Shown: positions 58,408 to 64,000 of the stretch, one piece after another | Layout of the letters: each line of letters starts with the position of its first letter | Position numbering within the stretch: position 1 is the first letter of the stretch | DNA from: CAZFMJ01 sp964520045 | GTDB lineage: Bacteria > Elusimicrobiota > Elusimicrobia > Elusimicrobiales > CAZFMJ01 | Direction of reading: 5' to 3' | DNA length: 64,000 nt | Assembly: GCA_964520045.1 (NCBI GenBank) | Contig: CAZFMJ010000006.1 | Location: 1 to 64,000 of the forward strand | Notes under the pieces: model-generated | What the model was told of the DNA's origin: nothing | Database searches by the model: none | What the model saw: the letters and a program-made list of their open reading frames with translations, nothing else | Position numbers and translations under genes: made by a program

Positions 58408-58803
58408 ATGAAAATACTTATTGCGGATGATGACGGCGCTGTGAGGAAAATGATTTTGAAAATTTTGGTATCCGCAGGATATCAAGGGGATGAAGCTTCT
58501 GATGCAGAAAAACTCCTTCAATTATGGAAAGAACATCGCCATATGCTTATTATAAGCGACATTGAAATGCCTGGAAAAAACGGAATACAAGTTTGTCTGG
58601 AAATTAAAAAATCCGCGCCGGACATGCGCTTTATCCTGATGAGCGGGTCTCCTGAACTTTTGGACAAAGCCATGGCCGCTGGTTTTATACATTTGCTTGG
58701 CAAACCATTTACCATTTCCGAATTTATGGAAAAGCTGGATGAAGCGGCAGTCGGTTTCCGTGAGAAACGGAACTTTTCCAGCGCGGATAATAGAAGTCTA
58801 TAA
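58408..58803 (+). CDS. Stand-alone response regulator receiver protein
   Basis: 131 residues from ATG 58408 (GGAAG upstream). CheY-like receiver: acidic pair in ILIADDDGAV, phospho-acceptor Asp in IISDIEMPGKNG, Ser/Thr position in FILMSGSP and Lys in LLGKPFT. No output domain and no histidine kinase nearby, so the partner must be elsewhere. Confidence 0.9.
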   Translation: MKILIADDDGAVRKMILKILVSAGYQGDEASDAEKLLQLWKEHRHMLIISDIEMPGKNGIQVCLEIKKSAPDMRFILMSGSPELLDKAMAAGFIHLLGKPFTISEFMEKLDEAAVGFREKRNFSSADNRSL

Positions 58804-59005
58804 TCGGAAATCCACTACCTTTTTACTGTGACAGCGCGAGAGATTGAGGTGAGGGATGCCGCCGTTGTAAGCTTGCCCCTGCCCGGACGTATGGCAGGAG
58901 GGCTCCGATGTCGTAGCAGTCAGTTGGATGCTTATCTTGAGGATATACGGCTTCTGTATGCTGCCCACGAAGATAAAAGGAAGGGCAGGGCAAATCTGTG
59001 CGGTT

Positions 59006-59683
59006 TTAAAAGAAATTCTGATCTATTCTGCAGACGACTCCGCTTTCTTTAACTCCGTCCGCGCGCGTATAAGTCCCGTTCCCGCAGAAAATCTCTATTG
59101 ATCTGTTGTCCGCCTTGTCCCGCGCTATGGCGCCGGTTATCCGCAGTTTTCCTCCGGGGGGCAGAATGCTTAAAAATTTCCCCGCTTCTTTTCCATAGAA
59201 TTCGATCGTCCGGAAGACATTTGTATGAGGCGCAAAGTCAATTTTGGATATTACCGGATCGGTCAGCCTTGTCTTGGGCTCCCATGGAAAAAGATCGCCG
59301 GTGCCGGGGTTTCCGGGCTCGTAGTTTTTGCGGACTGCGATCGCGCAGAGCGGGTCGAATTCTATCCACTTTTTTTGCTGAACATTATATGTAGCGTCTA
59401 TACACTGCATGCCTATGTTGTAATCCCGGCTGACTATCAAAAGCATGCGGTCGTGCTGTCCGGCTTCAGGCAAGCCGGGTCTTTTTATGGAAGGAAGCGT
59501 TTCCATAAAGGGTCTGAGCGTTTTGCCTTCGAAATACGTTTCCTGTGTGTCGGCGGCCGTCACGGGATTTATTCCGGACACTTCTATGGCTGCTCTCCCT
59601 GTGCCAGCGGCATATGTGACGTCTGCTCCGGATGCAAGGACGGTTATAACCAATACAGTGCCTGCTGTTTTAGCGAGTTTCAT
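59006..59683 (-). CDS. Secreted protein of unknown function
   Basis: 225 residues. Signal peptide MKLAKTAGTVLVITVLASGA with cleavage near YAA (26). The mature protein has four cysteines (MQCIDATY, FDPLCAIAV, IFCGNGTY, VVCRIDQ), likely two disulfides, and a C-terminal beta-rich part. I recognise no family. AGGAAA precedes the ATG. The tRNA-related tandem repeats begin 17 bp upstream of it. Confidence 0.6.
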   Translation of the reverse strand: MKLAKTAGTVLVITVLASGADVTYAAGTGRAAIEVSGINPVTAADTQETYFEGKTLRPFMETLPSIKRPGLPEAGQHDRMLLIVSRDYNIGMQCIDATYNVQQKKWIEFDPLCAIAVRKNYEPGNPGTGDLFPWEPKTRLTDPVISKIDFAPHTNVFRTIEFYGKEAGKFLSILPPGGKLRITGAIARDKADNRSIEIFCGNGTYTRADGVKESGVVCRIDQNFF

Positions 59684-59700
59684 TTTGTTTCCTAGGGCTA

Positions 59701-59956
59701 ATAAAAGAAATGGGCAGTATAAGATTTGCCAGCGAACGCGGGTCCCAGCGGCCGTGTGCTGGGAAACCTATGACCTATAAAAGAAATGGGCAGTATAGGA
59801 TTTGCCAGCGAATGCGGGTCCCCGCTGCCGTGTGCTGGGAAACCTATGACCTATAAAAGAAATGGGCAGTATAGGATTTGCCAGCGAATGCGGGTCCCCG
59901 CTGCCGTGTGCTGGGAAACCTATGACCTATAAAAGAAATGGGCAGTATAGGATTTG
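59701..59956. repeat. 76-bp tandem repeat built from the tRNA-Val 3' part
   Basis: Three 76-bp units (59701-59776, 59777-59852, 59853-59928) and a partial fourth that merges into tRNA-Val. Each unit reads ATAAAAGAAAT, GGGCAGTATAGGATTTG, a 36-bp insert (CCAGCGAATGCGGGTCCCCG...TGTGCTGGGA), then AACCTATGACCT. GGGCAGTATAGGATTTG and AACCTATGACC are the adjoining 3' parts of the tRNA, so the insert splits the T-loop. Units 2 and 3 are identical; unit 1 has a few changes. Insert ends CCAGC/GCTGG can pair. Confidence 0.93.
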
Positions 59957-60010
59957 AACCTATGACCCTTCGCGTGTGAGGCGAATGCTCTTCCGCTGAG
60001 CTAACTGCCC
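59939..60010 (-). tRNA. tRNA-Val (anticodon CAC)
   Basis: On the minus strand: acceptor GGGCAGT with ACTGCCC, D-arm GCTC/GAGC, anticodon stem TTCGC/GCGAA around CTCACAC (anticodon CAC at 59978-59976), T-arm ATAGG-TTCAAAT-CCTAT, discriminator A. No encoded CCA. Its 3' third is repeated three times to the left, each time interrupted by a 36-bp insert. Confidence 0.94.
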
Positions 60011-60031
60011 CTTCTACCGTCCTAGATTCTA

Positions 60032-60199
60032 TCATATTTGAGCCGGCGTATGCGCAGGTGGTGCAATCAGTGGTGCAATTCCGGCATTATCCGGGCCAAG
60101 GGAACCCGACATTGCTTCTGCCAGCGCTTCCATTTTTTCAGCCAGATGTTTATCGCTTAAATGAGAGTATCTCAAAGTCATCTGCAGGCTTGCGTGACC
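60032..60199 (-). pseudogene. C-terminal relic of a tyrosine recombinase
   Basis: 55 codons ending at a stop 22 bp from the tRNA-Val 5' end: GHASLQMTLRYSHLSDKHLA followed by EKMEALAEAM. This is the GH-x-x-x-x-x-TxxYSHL box of phage-type integrases, including the catalytic Tyr. The sequence before it in the same frame (CRDVLLCDECHEKALQELE) is not integrase and looks joined by a rearrangement. The rest of the recombinase is missing. Confidence 0.75.
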
Positions 60200-60357
60200 G
60201 GTATGTGGTGAGTTTTTCTCCCTATGTGTCCTCTCGTCGGTGGTTTCCAACTCTTGCAGAGCCTTTTCATGGCACTCGTCACATAATAAAACATCTCGAC
60301 ACATAACAGTTCGACGAGCTTTCCATTCCCCACGGCAGCTTCCCGGCAGTTTCCCGT

Positions 60358-61380
60358 CTACAACTCCTGCAGCCAGTCCAGGATTTCCTTGGAAGACTCC
60401 GGCTTCTGCGGCTGCAAGGAACTCTCCACATAACTTGGCGGCCCGAACTGCTCCATGATGCGGCGCTTGTGGTTCAAATCGGTGTCGAGGTAGCGACTTG
60501 TGGAACTGATTGACGCGTGGCCCAGCCATGATTTTATAACGTTGGGGTCCACGCGCGATTCGAACAGATGAACTGCCGTGGTATGGCGCAAACTGTGAGT
60601 GGAAAGGCGTTTACCGACGAGGCTTGGGCATACGCGGGTGGCGAGCCGGAGGTATCTTTTAACAATGGTGCGTATCCCGAAGCGGGTGAAGGCGCCGCCG
60701 CGCTGGTTGACGAAGAATCGGCCGGAGGTGGCGAGTACGCCTTTACGGCGGTGGTCGTCGCGGTAGAGCTTGAGCAGTCTGACCGTAGAAGGCCACAGCG
60801 GCGTGAGCCTCTGTCGTTGCCCCTTGCCTATAATAGAAACGGTTCTATTGGCGAAATCGAACCAGCCGTCACGCGCATCAGCGGCCTCATGGGCGCGCGC
60901 GCCGGTGTTGTAGAGAAAAGTCAGGATGGCCAGATCACGCATTCCGTCCGCCCTGGTTGTTTGCGGCTGTGCGAGCAATGCTTCCAGTTCCTTGCGGTCG
61001 AGCGACCCCGCCGCTTTGGGATGGACACGTTTGGCCGGAATGGCGAAGATGCGCTGGGCCTGCCGCTCGATGGCCGGGACATGGAGGGAGAGATACTTGA
61101 AGAAGCACTGGATTGCGGCCAGGCGCAGATTCCGGCTCTGTGCGCAGTTGCCCCGGCCGCCGACAGGGTCCTCCAGGTGGCGCAGGAAGGCGAGAATGGT
61201 CTTTGCGTCGAGATCTTGTACGGACAAGGGCTTCGCGCTTCGTCTTTTGGAGCCGAGATAGGCGAGCAGGAGCTTGAATGTGTCGCGGTAGCTCTTGATC
61301 GTATTTGGGCTGACCGACCTCTGGTCCCGAAGATAAACGTGGAAGAAGTCCCGTAACCGATGGTCGAGATGGGTGTTCAT
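60358..61380 (-). CDS. Tyrosine recombinase (RIT-like, third member)
   Basis: 340 residues. N-terminal SAM-like DNA-binding part (SPNTIKSYRDTFKLLLAYLG), catalytic Arg in NTGARAHEAADAR, Lys-containing IIGKGQRQR, HSLRHTTAVHL and LGHASISSTSRYLDTD with Tyr. The C-terminal tail ending EILDWLQEL resembles the last recombinase of RIT (recombinase-in-trio) elements. Overlaps the upstream recombinase by 4 nt. GC content is clearly above that of the surrounding genes, a sign of transfer. Confidence 0.88.
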   Translation of the reverse strand: MNTHLDHRLRDFFHVYLRDQRSVSPNTIKSYRDTFKLLLAYLGSKRRSAKPLSVQDLDAKTILAFLRHLEDPVGGRGNCAQSRNLRLAAIQCFFKYLSLHVPAIERQAQRIFAIPAKRVHPKAAGSLDRKELEALLAQPQTTRADGMRDLAILTFLYNTGARAHEAADARDGWFDFANRTVSIIGKGQRQRLTPLWPSTVRLLKLYRDDHRRKGVLATSGRFFVNQRGGAFTRFGIRTIVKRYLRLATRVCPSLVGKRLSTHSLRHTTAVHLFESRVDPNVIKSWLGHASISSTSRYLDTDLNHKRRIMEQFGPPSYVESSLQPQKPESSKEILDWLQEL

Positions 61381-62177
61381 GGTTTACTGATGGCGCGTTT
61401 AAGCGCCTTATCAGCGACAGCCTCAAAGCCGCTCTGGAAGCGCCGATCTCCTTCCCGTAGCAAGGCCTGTGTGATGGTGAGGTAGACCTGTGTGTTTTCG
61501 ATATTGACATGGCCCATGTAGGTGGACAGGAGCGGAAGCTTGTTGAGAATGTCGTGGCCCTCCTGGTACCACTTATAGAGCCGGTGGACGGCGAAGGTAT
61601 GGCGCAGGTCGTGCAGTCGCGGCCTGCCGCGACCAGACTTAGCCATGCCGCAGTGCGCCAGAAGGAGTTGAAAGCGTTGGTAGATGCCGGACTTGCTGTA
61701 TTTTCCTCCGGGATTGCGGAAGAAAGGTTCCTGCGGCTTAGCGGATGAATAGGATTTCTTGCGACGCGATAGATATGCGCGTAGTTTTTGCGCGATAGCG
61801 GGCGAGAACGGGACCAAACGCTCCTTATGGAATTTTGTCCGCCAAAGCGAGAGGGTCCCCTGCTCGAAATCTACGTCCTCTATTTTGAGATTGATAGCTT
61901 CGCTGAGCCTGAGACTGCAGGCATAGAGGAGCAAAACGAGAGTTTCCATTGTCCAGCCCGTGAGGCGGTTGGGGTAGCGACGCTGGAGAGCGTGGGACGC
62001 CTCGATTATCCGATGGATCTCCTGGAGCGTGTAGATGTGAGGTTTGTAGGTCTTCTGCCGCAGGTACGGGATGCGCTGGGCCGGGTTGTCTGGAAGCTCG
62101 CCCATGCGCACAAGATAGTTGAGGAAGCCTCTGGCGAAACGGAGATTGGCGTTCTTAGTCTGCCGGAACGCCCGCAC
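61377..62177 (-). CDS. Tyrosine recombinase (RIT-like, middle member; N-terminus frameshifted?)
   Basis: 266 residues from ATG 62177 (a GTG at 62183 is also in frame). Catalytic box I YACSLRLSEAINL, RTKFHKERLVPFSP, box II HDLRHTFAVHRL, then LPLLSTYMGHVNIENTQVYL with Tyr, closely following the middle recombinase of RIT elements. About 30 expected N-terminal residues appear in a different frame just upstream (62257 to about 62200: MSIDKQIRKYLACAQDSRLL), while this frame has a stop at about 62210, so a frameshift is likely. GC-rich like its partner. Confidence 0.82.
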   Translation of the reverse strand: MRAFRQTKNANLRFARGFLNYLVRMGELPDNPAQRIPYLRQKTYKPHIYTLQEIHRIIEASHALQRRYPNRLTGWTMETLVLLLYACSLRLSEAINLKIEDVDFEQGTLSLWRTKFHKERLVPFSPAIAQKLRAYLSRRKKSYSSAKPQEPFFRNPGGKYSKSGIYQRFQLLLAHCGMAKSGRGRPRLHDLRHTFAVHRLYKWYQEGHDILNKLPLLSTYMGHVNIENTQVYLTITQALLREGDRRFQSGFEAVADKALKRAISKP

Positions 62178-62393
62178 AATTGGCAGCAGGCAGGCTTTAG
62201 GAGGCGGCTATCCTGCGCGCAAGCGAGGTATTTGCGTATCTGTTTGTCTATGGACATGGATAGCAATCACCATTTGAGCCAGAGTTCGCTGCTTCGTTAT
62301 CATGTCCTTTGGGACAGACTTGGCCTTCCAGTGCTGAACGCTGAAGTTTTTATCCTCTTCCGCTTCAGAACTTTAGTATAACAGCCATCGGCT

Positions 62394-63458
62394 TCATTTC
62401 CAGCCGGCAGTTCCGCATTTATTATCAAGAATCTTCTGCACGTTTTTACTGGTGGTCTCGGTTTCTTCAAACACTTCTTCCACAATTTCCTTAAGTCGCA
62501 GTGGGTCCTTTACGCCTCGGCGAAGCAAAAGCTTCACTTTTTCAATCCCAAATTTTTCATACCAGTATCGCATCACGATCTGAGCCAGACCGTACACATT
62601 TTCTTCTCTAAGATGCGCCTGAAAAAAATTACTTCCGTTCAGATAGTAGGGGATCCCAGTCTTAAGCAGAACTCTAATCTTTTCGCACTTTTCACCGTCT
62701 GGAACAAGATCACTGGAACCAAAAGCAGTGGCGAGGCCCTCGTCTATAAAAGGCCCGACGTAGCCAATTTCAAGGGCGAATACATGCGCAAGTTCATGAG
62801 TATGTTCCAGACAATTAACGGCTTTTATCATCCGATAGCGGGCGTTCCCGGCACCCTTGTCTGTTTCACCTATCACGCGTGCTGCAATCTCAGCATTGTC
62901 CGGGGACGAGTAATAATCCAGCTCCGGCATGGAATAACCGAATATTTTTTCAAGCTCGTTGGATTTTTCCACGAGCACCGATGCTTTCCGCATCTCTTCT
63001 GCGGTTAAAGGCACGGTGGTGTGAAAGCGTATGTTCCCAATCTTTTCCGACACCCATCCGGCCGTTAATTTTTCCAGAACCCGCCTCTCGTCCAAAGTCA
63101 GTCTCCACCTGCCGGAGGCCTCGTCTTTTTTTACCGCCAGCCATGGTCTGAATCTCCCGAGAGAGAAAACTATCCTACCCAGGTCTTTTACAAACAACTC
63201 CACCCTTTCCACCTTAAAATCGTTCACCACGCCGGAACCTGGCGGCACGGTATTGAGGAAAAAAGCATAATATCTTTCCTCAACCATGCTCTTCAACCCT
63301 TCCGTTCCGGAAGTTTTGTACTCTTCCCAGAATCCCGCTATCTCAGATTCACGATGTTTATCCATAGATACACATCCTCCCAAAAAGCACAACCCTGCAA
63401 CAGCAAGGACGGAGGCAATTTGACCTTTTAGAGTTTGTGCCATTTTCGCTAAATGCAT
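62394..63458 (-). CDS. Lipoprotein with zincin (HExxH + DEGLA) motif
   Basis: 354 residues. A lipobox LGGC (Cys about 29) marks an outer- or inner-membrane lipoprotein. Near residue 222, HTHELAHVFALE supplies HELAH, followed by FIDEGLATAF, whose Glu matches the third ligand of gluzincin-type peptidases (Peptidase_MA style). An ATG at 63443 (MAQTLKG) is an alternative start closer to a usual signal peptide. It sits between the two RIT-like recombinases and the XerD-like gene, where the first member of a RIT trio would be expected. Composition is like the host rather than the recombinases. Confidence 0.78.
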   Translation of the reverse strand: MHLAKMAQTLKGQIASVLAVAGLCFLGGCVSMDKHRESEIAGFWEEYKTSGTEGLKSMVEERYYAFFLNTVPPGSGVVNDFKVERVELFVKDLGRIVFSLGRFRPWLAVKKDEASGRWRLTLDERRVLEKLTAGWVSEKIGNIRFHTTVPLTAEEMRKASVLVEKSNELEKIFGYSMPELDYYSSPDNAEIAARVIGETDKGAGNARYRMIKAVNCLEHTHELAHVFALEIGYVGPFIDEGLATAFGSSDLVPDGEKCEKIRVLLKTGIPYYLNGSNFFQAHLREENVYGLAQIVMRYWYEKFGIEKVKLLLRRGVKDPLRLKEIVEEVFEETETTSKNVQKILDNKCGTAGWK

Positions 63459-63544
63459 TTTCGAGCCTTTCTTAGTTTACAATTTTTATGCGCGAAAAGG
63501 AGATGTGTCTAAAAAAATTGCCCGACGGTATGAAGACGTAATTT

Positions 63545-64000
63545 TTAAAAGAGAGAAGAATTTTCGGCGCGTGGGTGAGCGCTTCGGTAGACCTTAATGA
63601 TGTGCTGGGGACTCACATGTAGGTAAATGGCTGTCGTCGAGAGGTGGCGATGGCCAAGCATTTCTTGCAGGGATCGCAGGTCCGCCCCATGTTGAAGCAT
63701 GTGGCTGGCGAAGCAATGCCGAAGAAGATGCGGGTGGACGGACTTATTCAGGCCGGCGCTCTTTGCGTAAAGCTTTACGCGATGCCAAAAGGAACTCCGA
63801 TTTAAGGGACGACCCTGGCGGGTCAGAAACAGAACCCGCTCCGTCCCATTAGGAAACCTCTTGACCCTTTCCTCCATGTAGCGGACAATGGCTTCCTGCG
63901 CTTTCTGGCCGATGGGTACAAGCCTTGTCCGGCCTCCCTTGCCGTGGATGCGGGCATATCCTTCCGCAAAATGGATTTGGTTTTCCTGAAGATTAAGAAT
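63545..64000 (-). CDS. XerC/XerD-type tyrosine recombinase (N-terminal part outside window)
   Basis: The frame is open to the right edge; 151 residues of the C-terminal catalytic domain are visible. Lys in IHGKGGRTRLVPI, box II HPHLLRHCFASHML, then MLGHRHLSTTAIYLHVSPQH with Tyr, and the end KVYRSAHPRA that is typical of XerD. Could be the chromosomal dimer-resolution recombinase or an integrase of a nearby element; without the N-terminus and the missing catalytic Arg I cannot tell. Confidence 0.85.
   Translation of the reverse strand: MLNLQENQIHFAEGYARIHGKGGRTRLVPIGQKAQEAIVRYMEERVKRFPNGTERVLFLTRQGRPLNRSSFWHRVKLYAKSAGLNKSVHPHLLRHCFASHMLQHGADLRSLQEMLGHRHLSTTAIYLHVSPQHIIKVYRSAHPRAENSSLF

Noticed and set aside
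58828..59052. 74-codon plus-strand frame between the receiver gene and the secreted protein
   Set aside because: Non-ATG start, unusual composition and overlap with the end of the minus-strand gene; nothing else seen in 58804-59005.
59844..60035. Minus-strand frame across the tandem repeats
   Set aside because: It is repeat and tRNA sequence read as protein.
60568..61356. 262-codon open frame on the plus strand
   Set aside because: Antisense to an intact tyrosine recombinase; open only because of high GC, and the translation shows no domain.

Overview
The window looks like a chromosome fragment of an uncultured Gram-negative bacterium. It carries outer-membrane and lipoprotein-type genes (a PorV-like barrel, an LGGC lipobox protein, secreted peptidases), bacterial housekeeping genes (glmU, prs, rplY, pth, purine synthesis), a type I-C CRISPR-Cas locus and two tRNA genes. 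An Elusimicrobiota- or Omnitrophota-like lineage is my best guess from gene style alone (DUF4175-like protein, pilin-like relics, GuaB3, many short intergenic repeats); no rRNA is present to test it.

Layout. 1-13.5 kb: a DUF4175-like membrane protein cut by the left edge, a GT39-type glycosyltransferase, an ImmA/XRE pair, tRNA-Arg, an M32 carboxypeptidase, PruA, a thioesterase/YjbQ/metal-hydrolase cluster, an ADP-ribosylglycohydrolase and an M28 peptidase. 13.5-24.2 kb: a relic of the cas3 start, an RHH/PIN toxin-antitoxin module, then cas3-cas5-cas8c-cas7-cas4-(DUF1016 N-domain)-cas1-cas2, an 11-repeat array and a methyltransferase. 24.3-30.6 kb (minus): purF-purD-purE-purM-purNH in overlapping frames. 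30.7-37.7 kb: an island of secreted hydrolases (S8, zincin, C11, MltB, papain-like). 37.7-45.6 kb (minus): guaB3-guaA-purC-purS-purL-purQ. 45.9-51.2 kb: aminotransferase, glmU, prs, rplY, pth. 51.3-59.7 kb: PorV-like protein, NlpC/P60 protein, a CcmI-like protein, a cobalamin adenosyltransferase, Nfu, PHP and GDPD phosphoesterases, NadA and small regulators. 59.7-64 kb: a tRNA-Val with 76-bp tandem repeats made from its own 3' part, an integrase relic, two overlapping GC-rich tyrosine recombinases resembling part of a RIT element, a zincin lipoprotein and a XerD-like protein cut by the right edge.

How it fits together. Prs makes PRPP; PurF, D, N, L/Q/S, M, E, C and H cover every step to IMP except PurB; GuaB3 and GuaA lead on to GMP. 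The two purine blocks are split by the hydrolase island.

The most unusual signal is a set of short dispersed DNA repeats found both between genes and inside three consecutive purine genes. The PurC N-terminus is encoded by a 38-nt repeat that matches an intergenic copy at 37 of 38 positions. The linker of a two-lobed PurS contains a near-copy of a 70-bp two-hairpin intergenic element. The PurL interdomain linker carries a CTGGAC-type repeat. Other notable points are the toxin-antitoxin module behind a cas3 relic, a DUF1016 protein without its nuclease domain in the cas operon, the PurN-PurH fusion, and the tRNA-derived tandem repeat.
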